The notes beneath the pieces were generated by a model that saw only the letters and a program-made list of their open reading frames with translations, did no database searches and was not told the origin of the DNA. The position numbers and the translations under genes were made by a program. This document shows positions 27,678 to 36,512 of a stretch of DNA of 64,000 nucleotides, piece by piece. The first letter of the stretch is position 1; each line of letters starts with the position of its first letter. This DNA is from Clostridia bacterium. GTDB lineage: Bacteria; Bacillota; Clostridia; Acetivibrionales; DSM-2933. The stretch is from contig JAOABQ010000049.1 of NCBI GenBank assembly GCA_026418275.1, positions 186,001 to 250,000 of the forward strand, read 5' to 3'.

Positions 27678-29137
27678 TTATTGACTTACCTATTATTGTG
27701 TGTGGAAAAGTGATCCGGGGCGATGGGAGAGAAAAGATTCTTATCAAAACTGAAACTGGGATTGAAGTTAGGCTGCCGGCCCTTAATGAAGAAGATGTGG
27801 ATAATATAATCCGGAGTAGGCTAAATACGGGTCTTCATACGACTCATTTTGATGATATAACTATCTTCTTTAATAAACTTTCCCATTTTTGGCTAAGTAA
27901 AGAATGTCCATTGAGGGATGAAGCGGCAAGATACAGTGCCATGCTAACCGGATATCCTGAAGAAATTGTTCTTAGAGATTATCTCTTGTTTTTATACCTA
28001 TTTAAAGAGCGGGCGGAAATGTATGACCAATTGGAAGCTGAACTTGGAAACAGATGGTATATTGATGAATGGGTACCTTCTCAAACCTGTCTTGTACATG
28101 CAGTACCAAGGGGATTGGTCACAAACATTTTAGTCGGTAACATTCCTGTTGCATCCACATTTGGTGTCTACAGAAGTTTGATTGTTAAAAACAACACTTT
28201 ATGTAAATTGCCCAAAAGAGATCCTATAGGTGCACTTTATTTTGCATTATCATTTCTTGAAATCGATCCCGAACATCCTCTAACAAAAAGTTTGTCAGTA
28301 GCATATTGGGAGCGGGAGTCATGGCAGGAGGAAAGACTTTTGGGCGAGTCGGATGCAGTTTGCGTCTGGGGAGGAGAAACTGCCATCAATGAGATTAAGA
28401 AAAAGGTAAAGATGGGAACAAAAGTATTGGAGTACGGTCCCAAGAGAAGCTTGTCATTAGTCGATTTAACCACTATGGATCCGACAGATAATTTAAATGA
28501 TATAGCCCTAAGAATCGGACATGATTTTAGTGTTTATAATCAGGAAGCTTGCTTTACTTCGCAGGAGTTATACCTTGTTGCAGATAATGATACTTTTGAA
28601 AAATTTTTAGAACATTTAACTGAAGCTATGGAGCACTACCTTTCGGTATATAAAAAAGGACAGCTTATGAGTGACAGTAAAGCACATGTTCTAATGACAA
28701 GAGAAGAATATCTGTTAGAGGGGGACAGGGTAATTTCAACGAAGGACCATGGATTCACAATTATTGTAACGAAGGATGATAGACGTGTTCGTTCACATCC
28801 TTTAAACAGAACGGTCATTATCCACCGGATTGATAGATTGGAAGAGGCTGTAAAACACATAACGAAATATACCCAAACTGTAACATTGTATCCATGGAAA
28901 GCACAAGAACGTTTGAGGGACATGATCGCGATTAGGGGAGCGGACAGAATTGTTGCTGTTGGAATGGCTAATTTCCCCCGGACAGGGTTCCCCCATGATG
29001 GCATTTGGACATTGAACGAGCTGGTTCGGTGGGTAAATATAGAGAGGGATTTAGATTTTAAAGGAAAGTATTACTCAAATACAAAAGAAGAACTTATTGA
29101 TGTTTTGTTCCGGACGAAAAAGATTAACTTGTTTTAG
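27674..29137 (+). CDS. luxC: LuxC-like acyl-CoA/acyl-protein reductase
   Basis: The 487-residue protein matches LuxC, the NADPH-dependent reductase that turns a bound acyl thioester into an aldehyde. The nucleophile is in YNQEACFTSQEL (Cys293). VGNIPVASTFG and LCKLPKRDP are further family landmarks. The TTG at 27674 follows AGGGGG and overlaps the luxD stop as TTGA; an in-frame ATG at 27656 inside luxD has no ribosome site. With luxE and luxD it forms a complete complex, but no luciferase genes are nearby. Confidence 0.87.
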   Translation: MIIDLPIIVCGKVIRGDGREKILIKTETGIEVRLPALNEEDVDNIIRSRLNTGLHTTHFDDITIFFNKLSHFWLSKECPLRDEAARYSAMLTGYPEEIVLRDYLLFLYLFKERAEMYDQLEAELGNRWYIDEWVPSQTCLVHAVPRGLVTNILVGNIPVASTFGVYRSLIVKNNTLCKLPKRDPIGALYFALSFLEIDPEHPLTKSLSVAYWERESWQEERLLGESDAVCVWGGETAINEIKKKVKMGTKVLEYGPKRSLSLVDLTTMDPTDNLNDIALRIGHDFSVYNQEACFTSQELYLVADNDTFEKFLEHLTEAMEHYLSVYKKGQLMSDSKAHVLMTREEYLLEGDRVISTKDHGFTIIVTKDDRRVRSHPLNRTVIIHRIDRLEEAVKHITKYTQTVTLYPWKAQERLRDMIAIRGADRIVAVGMANFPRTGFPHDGIWTLNELVRWVNIERDLDFKGKYYSNTKEELIDVLFRTKKINLF

Positions 29138-29441
29138 TGAGGGAAATGCATAACTGCCAATTGTTTTATATGTGTGATTTATTATTAAACCCCCGTCATA
29201 AACAAACAGGCAAAGGAAGGCAGAGAAGGGATTTGAGCTTATATTCGGATGGATATATAGGTGAATTACTTTAACAGAAGCATGAGAAAGGATTTTTAAG
29301 AATATAATTGACTGAAAGCACATTGAATACTCATTTGCGTTATAAAGTAGTATTAACCGGTCTCAAAAAGCGATATCAAAGCCATTTGGTTTGCAAAATA
29401 TTGCTATATTTAACGCAAATGAGTTTATGAGAGGTTTTGAT
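29138..29441 (+). other. 304-base gap between luxC and the NRPS gene
   Basis: No gene or clear terminator is visible. TTGACT at 29308 lacks a good -10 partner at 16-18 bases, so I do not call a promoter. The NRPS ribosome site GAGAGG is at 29429-29434. Confidence 0.6.
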
Positions 29442-32400
29442 ATGATTCAAGAGGAGCAATTGGTCAAAAATCAGGAGGAACAAGTAGAATTAAGAAGGGA
29501 AAGGGATTATTGGCTCCAAAAATTGAGCGGTAATTTTACTAAAAGTACTTTTCCCCATTCATATAAAGCAGATGAATCCAGTAAAAAATCAATGAAGAAG
29601 CTGGAGTTTGATATGGAAGGGGAGGTTTACTCACGTCTTAACCAATTGGCTAAAGGGTCGGATCATAGTTTATACATTTTGTTTGTGACAGAAGTGGTCT
29701 TGCTTTTGACCAGGTATACCTCTCAAAATGATATTATAGTGGGAATTCCTGTGGCAAAGGATATCGAAGAGGAACGGCCGGAGAATATCCTGCTTCCTTT
29801 AAGAAATCAGGCTGATGAAAAGGGATCTTTTAAAGATCTTTTAATCAATGTAAAACAATCCATTGTTGAAGCATTGAAAAATCAGAATTATTCCATGAAA
29901 AAACTGCTTTACCAGCTTAATATGGTGTATGACGAGGATTCTTTTCCTCTCTTTGACGTGGTAATCCTTTTTGAAAATATACATGACAAAAAAAGTTTAG
30001 CATCCATAAAACCCAATTTTGTAATCTCTTTGGTTAAAAATGACCACCGGATCCGGGTGACATTGGAATATAACGAAGCCTTTTATGCCCCTTACTTCAT
30101 TGGAAAAATAAAAACCCACTTTTTAAAGTTAACTGAGGAAACGCTTAACAATCTCAACATGCCTCTTGAAGAAATTCAAATGCTGTCTAAAGAAGAACTG
30201 CATGAAATCCTTTTTGGTTTTAACGATACAAAGACGGATTACCCAAAACATGAAACCATAGCGTCGCTGTTTAAACAACAGGCAGAAAAAACGCCGGGCC
30301 ACACGGCTGTAGTATTTGAAGGAGAGACGATTACCTATGCCCAGTTGGATAAAGAGTCGGACCGGCTTGCGGGCTACCTGTTCCATGAAAAAAAGATCAA
30401 GCCCGATGACCGGGTAGGAATACTCATGGACCGGTCGTTGAGCCGGATTGTATCCATCCTGGGAGTTTTAAAATCCGGAGGCTGCTATGTACCCATGGAC
30501 CCTGCACTTACGGAAGAGAGGTTGAGAGTTATCATTGAAGATGCGGGTATCGGTGTCCTGGTGTCCGAAAGGAAATATATCCGGCTTTTAAACAGGCTTC
30601 AATGGGAGTGCAAAGCCTTGCATACCTTTGTTTGTATGGACAGCAGCGATATTGACTCAGAGGACGAAATGGAAAAAAGCGAACTGATGAATGAGAAAGT
30701 GTGGCATTATGTTGCGGAGAAGGCGGAAGACGATGTAGATGGAGGCGGTTGGGTCAGCAGTTATACAGGAGAGCCTTTCAGCAAGAGGGAAGTTGATGAA
30801 TGTGCGGAAAATGCGGTAATAAAGATTTCCCATATTTTAAGAAAAGACATGAAGGTATTGGAAATCGGCTGTGCTACAGGTGTAAGCATGTTTAAGATCG
30901 CTCCTAAAGTAGGCTTGTATTACGGCACCGACCTTTCATCGCTGATTATAGAGCGGAACAAAGAAAAAATCGAAAAGGAAGGCTATAAGAATATTCGGCT
31001 CCAATGTTTGCAGGCCCACGAAATGGATCGGGTGGAAGAAAGGAATTTTGACCTTGTTTTTATGAATAGTGTTGTTCAATGCTTCCACGGTCATAATTAC
31101 CTGAGGAAGTTTATCCGAGAAGCAGTGGATTTACTGGGGGAGAATGGGCACATCTTTATAGGAGATGTCATGGACCAGGACTTAAAGGAAGAACTGCTCC
31201 GTGAATTGAAGCAGTTTAAAATAAACAATAGGGGAAAAGGCTATAAAACAAAAACCGACTTTAGTACTGAATTGTTTTTATCCAGAGAGTTTTTTGAAGA
31301 TTTAAAGGTCGATATACCCGGGTTAATAAACCTGGAATTTTCCAAGAAGATTTATTCAGTAGAAAACGAACTGACAAAGTTTAGGTATGATGTCCTTATT
31401 ACGGTGGATAAGAAAAGCGATGCTAAGAGGTCCTGCTTAAGCAAAAACAAATACCGGAACGATTTAAGAGCCATTAAAAACAGTAATATAGAGGAAATCA
31501 ACCCAAAAACCCAACCCGGCAATCTGGCCTATGTAATTTATACGTCCGGTTCTACCGGAAAACCCAAAGGGACACTCATCAAGCAGTTTAATGTAGTCCG
31601 GATTGTAAAGAATACCAATTATATTGATATTTCAAGCCAGGACAGGATTCTTCAATGGTCCAACTATGCATTTGACGGATCTGTCTTTGATATCTTGGGT
31701 GCCTTGTTAAATGGTGCTGGATTGGTTATTCCCAAAAGGGAAGATACTTTCATTTCCCACCGGCTGGCGGATATTCTGGAAAGAGAAAGGATTTCGGTTG
31801 TCTTCATGACCACTGCATTTTTTAACACACTGGTAGATTTAAATATTGAATGCTTAAGAAACCTTAGAAAGATCTTGTTTGGAGGAGAGAGGGTTTCCTT
31901 TGAACATGCAGGAAAAGCTTATCAATATCTAGGGAGCGGCAAGCTTGTACATATGTACGGTCCTACGGAAACCACAGTCTTTTCAACCTTTTACAACATC
32001 AACGGGACGGATGAAAATCTGGGGACGGTCCCCATCGGTAAGCCGGTTTCAAACACAACGGTCTATATTTTGGACCATCACCTAAACATCGTACCGGTAG
32101 GCGTAAGCGGAGAAATCTATATTGGCGGAGATGGTGTGGGAGCCGGATATCTTAATAACGCCGTGCTTACCCGAGAGAAGTTTGTAAAAAACCCTCATAT
32201 AGAGGGAGAAATCCTATATAAAACAGGAGATTATGCCCGTTGGCTGCCGGATGGAAATGTTGAGTTTTTAGCGAGAAAAGATGATCAGGTTAAGATTCGA
32301 GGGTTTAGAATAGAACTTGGTGAAATCAAAAACCAGATATTAAAATTTGAAGGAATCACCGATGCGGTTCTAGTGGTAATAGAGGAGAAGGATAAAGCTA

Positions 32401-34142
32401 TCTGTGCTTATTTTACAGCTGGTGCACAAGTTGACCTTGTGGATTTGAAATCATATTTATCCATGAAGCTTCCGGAATATATGGTACCTGCATTTCTTGT
32501 TCAACTGGATAAAATTCCTCTGAATGCAAATGGAAAAATCAATAAGGATGCCCTGCCGCTGCCTGAAAATACACTTAGGAAGAATATCATAAAACCAAGG
32601 GATGGGGTGGAAAAAAATCTTGCTCACATTTGGGCGGAGGTTTTAAATCTTAAACTGGAGAATATCAGCATAGACGATAACTTTTTTGATTATGGTGGAC
32701 ATTCGCTAAAGGCGTCGATTTTTATTTCAAAGATTTATGGAAGCTTGGGCATGAAGATTCCTTTAGATATCATATTCAAAATGCCTACTATTATGGAGCT
32801 TTCCGGTTATGTAAAAAAGGTAAAGGGAGAAGCTTTTATACCTATCGGGAAAGCTCCGAGAAAAGACTATTACGTTCTGTCCCCCGAGCAAACAAGGTAC
32901 TATTCCCTTCAAAAGACCAATCCGGTGAATATGAGCAATAATGTTCCCTGGGCATGGACTATGGAAGGAAAGTTTGATATTGAAAGATTGAACGATGCCA
33001 TCAACCTTTTGATTGAAAGGCATGAGAGCCTGAGGACCTATTTTAAAGAAGTCAATGGTGAGCCTGTACAAATTGTCCTGGATCAAGTTGATTTTAGTCT
33101 GGATTTCATGGAAATGGATGAAGCTGAGGCCATGGAACAGATTAGGAATTCCATAAAGCCCTTTGATCTAAGCAAGGCTCCTATTTTGAGGGGAATGGTT
33201 ATCAAGGTCGGACAGGAAAAGCACATTCTATTTATGGATATGCACCATATTATTTGTGACGGGACATCCATCGGAATTATGTTTAAAGAAATCAATAAGG
33301 CATATAATAGAGAGGAGCTTCCGGAAGTAAAGGTTCAATATCAGGACTTTGCCCAGTGGTTGAGAGGGCTCAATGATTCCGATGAAATGAAAAAACAAAT
33401 GGATTATTGGCACAACCAGTTTAAAACAATTCCTGTTTTAAATATGCCTACAGATTTTGAAAGACCTAAGGTTCAGAGTTTCGATGGAGATACCATCAGC
33501 AGGGAACTGGAAGACCATCTTTACATAAAGCTTAAAGATATTGCAAAGGAGACCCGGTCTACACTCTACATTGTGATGTTGGCCGCATTCAATATACTTC
33601 TTCATAAATATACGGGGGATGAAGACATTATTGTAGGTTCTCCCATATCAGGCAGAAGGCATCCGGATTTTAATAACACCATTGGGCTTCTCATTAATAT
33701 GATTGGCATGAGGAATTATCCTAGTGGGGAGAAAACCTATGCCCAATTTCTTGAGGAGGTAAAAAAGACTGCCTTTCACGCCTATGAAAACCAGGACTAC
33801 AAGTATGAAGAATTAATAAAAGCGGTTTTGAATAAAAAGGATCCTTCGAGAAATCCGCTGTTTGATGTGGTATTTGTCTTGCAGAATATGGAGATCGGAG
33901 GAATTGATCTTCAGGGACTTAAGTCAACCTCTCATAAAATAAAGCATGACATAGCAAGAATTGATATATTTTTCCAAGTTTATGAGATCGATGATTGCGT
34001 GAAGCTTTCCCTGGAGTATGCAACTGCTTTATTTAAGAGGGACACCGCCCGAAAAATGCTGGACGATTTTAGCGGCATATTAAAACAGGTTGTTGAAAAT
34101 ATGTATATAAAAATAGAGGATATCACATTGGTGCAATCATAG
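29442..34142 (+). CDS. NRPS: partial C - A (interrupted by methyltransferase) - PCP - C
   Basis: The 1566-residue protein starts with only the second half of a condensation domain (about 1-260; no HHxxxDG). The adenylation domain starts near 270 but is split after the A2 motif KSGGCYVPMDP by a methyltransferase of about 250 residues (VLEIGCATGVSMF near 472), then resumes with A3 YVIYTSGSTGKPKG and runs to NANGKINKD. A PCP follows (GGHSLK, Ser1088), then a complete condensation domain with HHIICDG near 1268. There is no thioesterase. Hand-derived specificity residues read roughly D-G-F-F-L-G-M-V-F-K, near published Ile codes. ATG 29442 was chosen for GAGAGG 7 bases upstream. Confidence 0.93.
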   Translation: MIQEEQLVKNQEEQVELRRERDYWLQKLSGNFTKSTFPHSYKADESSKKSMKKLEFDMEGEVYSRLNQLAKGSDHSLYILFVTEVVLLLTRYTSQNDIIVGIPVAKDIEEERPENILLPLRNQADEKGSFKDLLINVKQSIVEALKNQNYSMKKLLYQLNMVYDEDSFPLFDVVILFENIHDKKSLASIKPNFVISLVKNDHRIRVTLEYNEAFYAPYFIGKIKTHFLKLTEETLNNLNMPLEEIQMLSKEELHEILFGFNDTKTDYPKHETIASLFKQQAEKTPGHTAVVFEGETITYAQLDKESDRLAGYLFHEKKIKPDDRVGILMDRSLSRIVSILGVLKSGGCYVPMDPALTEERLRVIIEDAGIGVLVSERKYIRLLNRLQWECKALHTFVCMDSSDIDSEDEMEKSELMNEKVWHYVAEKAEDDVDGGGWVSSYTGEPFSKREVDECAENAVIKISHILRKDMKVLEIGCATGVSMFKIAPKVGLYYGTDLSSLIIERNKEKIEKEGYKNIRLQCLQAHEMDRVEERNFDLVFMNSVVQCFHGHNYLRKFIREAVDLLGENGHIFIGDVMDQDLKEELLRELKQFKINNRGKGYKTKTDFSTELFLSREFFEDLKVDIPGLINLEFSKKIYSVENELTKFRYDVLITVDKKSDAKRSCLSKNKYRNDLRAIKNSNIEEINPKTQPGNLAYVIYTSGSTGKPKGTLIKQFNVVRIVKNTNYIDISSQDRILQWSNYAFDGSVFDILGALLNGAGLVIPKREDTFISHRLADILERERISVVFMTTAFFNTLVDLNIECLRNLRKILFGGERVSFEHAGKAYQYLGSGKLVHMYGPTETTVFSTFYNINGTDENLGTVPIGKPVSNTTVYILDHHLNIVPVGVSGEIYIGGDGVGAGYLNNAVLTREKFVKNPHIEGEILYKTGDYARWLPDGNVEFLARKDDQVKIRGFRIELGEIKNQILKFEGITDAVLVVIEEKDKAICAYFTAGAQVDLVDLKSYLSMKLPEYMVPAFLVQLDKIPLNANGKINKDALPLPENTLRKNIIKPRDGVEKNLAHIWAEVLNLKLENISIDDNFFDYGGHSLKASIFISKIYGSLGMKIPLDIIFKMPTIMELSGYVKKVKGEAFIPIGKAPRKDYYVLSPEQTRYYSLQKTNPVNMSNNVPWAWTMEGKFDIERLNDAINLLIERHESLRTYFKEVNGEPVQIVLDQVDFSLDFMEMDEAEAMEQIRNSIKPFDLSKAPILRGMVIKVGQEKHILFMDMHHIICDGTSIGIMFKEINKAYNREELPEVKVQYQDFAQWLRGLNDSDEMKKQMDYWHNQFKTIPVLNMPTDFERPKVQSFDGDTISRELEDHLYIKLKDIAKETRSTLYIVMLAAFNILLHKYTGDEDIIVGSPISGRRHPDFNNTIGLLINMIGMRNYPSGEKTYAQFLEEVKKTAFHAYENQDYKYEELIKAVLNKKDPSRNPLFDVVFVLQNMEIGGIDLQGLKSTSHKIKHDIARIDIFFQVYEIDDCVKLSLEYATALFKRDTARKMLDDFSGILKQVVENMYIKIEDITLVQS

Positions 34143-34297
34143 CTATGGATGCTCCAAAATAAACAAGTGAATTCCGGTGTAAAATCATTAAAAGCAGTTT
34201 GGAAGCCGGAACTCACTTTTGGATGAGGTTTGTTGGTTTACATTCATTACCGTGATGGCATAATCAGGGTTTATGTTTTGGAATGGAGGGGAGATGG

Positions 34298-35785
34298 GTG
34301 CAGGAAGTATATTGGCCTACAGGCAAATGGCAGTATTCCGAGCCGGAGGAACAGGGGTTGGATGCAGAAATACTGGAGAAAATGTTTCAATATATCCATG
34401 ATACAAACATAAATCTTCATAGTTTGCTCATTGTAAAGAATGGATATATGGTGGTGGAAAAGTTTTTTGATCCCTATACCAAGGAGGACAAACATAATAT
34501 ATTTTCCATCACAAAAGGTGTCATATCTTCCTTGGTAGGGATTGCACTCCATGAAGGCTATTTTGAAACCCTTTCCCAAAAAGTAAAGGGTTTTTTTCCA
34601 GATGTGGCAATAGATCGTTCCAGCAGTTTGGAGAACATTACGGTGAAAAATCTTTTAACCATGACAACCGGAATCAAAGACGGACAAGCAAGCAAGCCGG
34701 GGGTGTTTATAAGAAACTGGATTAAACACTTTTTTTCCTTGCCCGTAGAAGAAAAAAAGAGGGGGGCATTTTGCTATAACAATGAAAATGCACATATGCT
34801 TTCTATCCTGCTGCAGAGAGTAACCGGTGAAAATACTTTGGAGTTTGCCAAAAGGAAACTCTTCAAGCCCTTAGAAATCGAAGATGTAGAATGGGAATTG
34901 GGGCCGGAACGGGCAAATGCAGGAGGTTGGGGGATGAAAATGCTGCCCCATGATGTTGCAAAACTTGGTTTGCTCTATTTAAGAAAGGGAAGCTGGAAGC
35001 ATACACAAATACTTCCCGGGAAATGGATTGAGGAAGCATGGACTCCCCACATCAAGCTGGATTTTTACGAGCTCAGGCCTTCCATCAAAGGCTATGGATA
35101 TATGTGGTGGCTGAACGCGTTTTCCGGGTATAGGGTGAATGGGTTTGGTGGGCAGTACCTTTGGGTTTTTCCGGAGCATGATATGGTGATGGTTGTAAAT
35201 GGGGGCCTTACCTATGGGGAACAGGCGCAGCCGGTAAAAATGGCTGAAAAATATCTGATTCCCTCGGTAAAGCCAAAAAGCTTGAGCTCTTCTTATAGTC
35301 AGAAGCTGAAGGCTTTTAAGCATGCGCAATCGGTTACACTTGGGAAAAAGAGTGTATTTCCTTATTTCCCAGAGAAATGGAGCAGTTTTTCCGGGAAAAA
35401 ATTTTTAATGGAACTAAACAAGTACCAGTTTAAATCCTTTTGCTTTACATTTAACAATCTCTTCGATTGTACCTTGGAAATATGTCAGGGGAAAGGCCCC
35501 TTGCAGACCTTGAAAATGCAGTTTAACGGTACCTTTGCCAGAAGTACTGTTTTTAGGCTGGGAACAGCGGTTCAGGGCGCCGGAGAGTTTGAAGTCGGGA
35601 TTCGAGGCCAATGGCGGAGTGATAATGAACTGTTTTTGGAATGGAAAAATATTGGTGAGCCCTTTGAGGAAGAGTATGTATTTACTTTTTATGATGAAAC
35701 TCTTAAGGTTGAAATAAAGGAAAAGGCAGCCATCGACCCTGAGAATGAGAATTCTGTTTTCGTTTTATGGGGGAGAGTGGAATAA
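34298..35785 (+). CDS. beta-lactamase-fold serine hydrolase (class C / NylB-like)
   Basis: The protein of about 495 residues has the SxxK motif SITK (Ser70, Lys73), a YNNEN segment in the place of YxN, and WGMKMLPHDVAKLGLLYL, all typical of serine hydrolases related to beta-lactamase class C. The last 130 residues form a beta-rich tail. No signal peptide is seen, so a cytoplasmic role such as acylase, transesterase or release enzyme is likely. As the last cluster gene, and with no thioesterase in the NRPS, it is a candidate release or maturation enzyme. GTG 34298 follows GGAGGGGAG; ATG 34283 is possible. Confidence 0.78.
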   Translation: MQEVYWPTGKWQYSEPEEQGLDAEILEKMFQYIHDTNINLHSLLIVKNGYMVVEKFFDPYTKEDKHNIFSITKGVISSLVGIALHEGYFETLSQKVKGFFPDVAIDRSSSLENITVKNLLTMTTGIKDGQASKPGVFIRNWIKHFFSLPVEEKKRGAFCYNNENAHMLSILLQRVTGENTLEFAKRKLFKPLEIEDVEWELGPERANAGGWGMKMLPHDVAKLGLLYLRKGSWKHTQILPGKWIEEAWTPHIKLDFYELRPSIKGYGYMWWLNAFSGYRVNGFGGQYLWVFPEHDMVMVVNGGLTYGEQAQPVKMAEKYLIPSVKPKSLSSSYSQKLKAFKHAQSVTLGKKSVFPYFPEKWSSFSGKKFLMELNKYQFKSFCFTFNNLFDCTLEICQGKGPLQTLKMQFNGTFARSTVFRLGTAVQGAGEFEVGIRGQWRSDNELFLEWKNIGEPFEEEYVFTFYDETLKVEIKEKAAIDPENENSVFVLWGRVE

Positions 35786-35800
35786 AAACATTTTTTTCTA

Positions 35801-35826
35801 TTCCCATTGATTGGGAAATTCTTTTT
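35801..35826 (+). terminator. weak terminator at the end of the cluster
   Basis: TTCCCA (35801-35806) pairs with TGGGAA (35812-35817), followed by ATTCTTTTT. The stem is short, but its place right after the last cluster gene fits. Confidence 0.45.
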
Positions 35827-35865
35827 GTTTTTATTAAAAATATTATTAAAAAATTAATAAATTGG

Positions 35866-35894
35866 TTGATAACGGTGAAAAATAGTGATATAAT
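35866..35894 (+). promoter_or_regulatory. promoter of the rimP-nusA-infB operon
   Basis: TTGATA (35866-35871), a 17-base spacer and TATAAT (35889-35894) with an extended TGA before the -10 form a near-perfect vegetative promoter. The translation operon therefore has its own promoter despite the upstream insertion. Confidence 0.8.
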
Positions 35895-35930
35895 ACATCT
35901 GGGTTAAAGCAAATAGTTTTTGAAACATTC

Positions 35931-35955
35931 AAAGAGTGGGGAAGTCCCACTCTTT
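35931..35955 (+). promoter_or_regulatory. rimP leader stem-loop
   Basis: AAAGAGTGGG (35931-35940) and CCCACTCTTT (35946-35955) form a perfect 10-base-pair stem with a 5-base loop, about 60 bases before rimP. Comparable stems precede rimP in many Firmicutes; a control role is inferred. Confidence 0.6.
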
Positions 35956-36015
35956 CGTATTATTATTTGAGTTTTACTTGTGATTTTAAAGTAGTATGTT
36001 TATTTGGAGGTAATT

Positions 36016-36480
36016 ATGGCAAGAAAAAAGATAGAAGAATTGGTTGCGGATTTTGCTTTGCCGATAACGGAAAAACATTCTGTTGAACTGGTTGATGTGG
36101 AATTTTTAAAAGAGGGTACCAATTGGTACTTGAGAGTATATATTGATAAGCCGGGCGGTGTCACTTTGGATGACTGCCAGGCAGTAAGTGAAGATATTAG
36201 CGACGAACTGGATAAAACAGATCCTATACAACAAAGTTATTTTCTTGAAGTTTCATCTCCCGGACTTGACCGGCCGCTTAAGAAGGAAAAGGATTTCGAA
36301 AAATTCAAGGGTGAATTGGTCGAAGTAAAACTTTTTCAGCCAATCAACGGTAAGAAAATTTTTGAGGGTGAGCTTCTGGGATTAAAAGATGGCGTCATTT
36401 CTATCAAACAAAATGAAGATGCACCGTTGGAGTTTGAAAAAGATAAGGTTGCTATGGTACGAAGAGCAGTGAAATTTTAA
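36016..36480 (+). CDS. rimP: ribosome maturation factor RimP
   Basis: The 154-residue protein is RimP (YlxS), needed for 30S subunit maturation. Typical segments are VDVEFLKEGTNWYLRVYIDK, DDCQAVSEDISDELD and LEVSSPGLDRPLKK. The ATG at 36016 follows GGAGG at 36006-36010. It opens the nusA-infB operon. Confidence 0.95.
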   Translation: MARKKIEELVADFALPITEKHSVELVDVEFLKEGTNWYLRVYIDKPGGVTLDDCQAVSEDISDELDKTDPIQQSYFLEVSSPGLDRPLKKEKDFEKFKGELVEVKLFQPINGKKIFEGELLGLKDGVISIKQNEDAPLEFEKDKVAMVRRAVKF

Positions 36481-36512
36481 AGAAACCGAATTTGGGAGGG
36501 GTATAGAAAAAA

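Noticed and set aside
25601-29137. Bioluminescence operon
   Set aside because: No LuxA/LuxB-like luciferase is present in the cluster, and the neighbours are biosynthetic.
29308-29340. Promoter before the NRPS gene (TTGACT)
   Set aside because: No acceptable -10 at the right distance.
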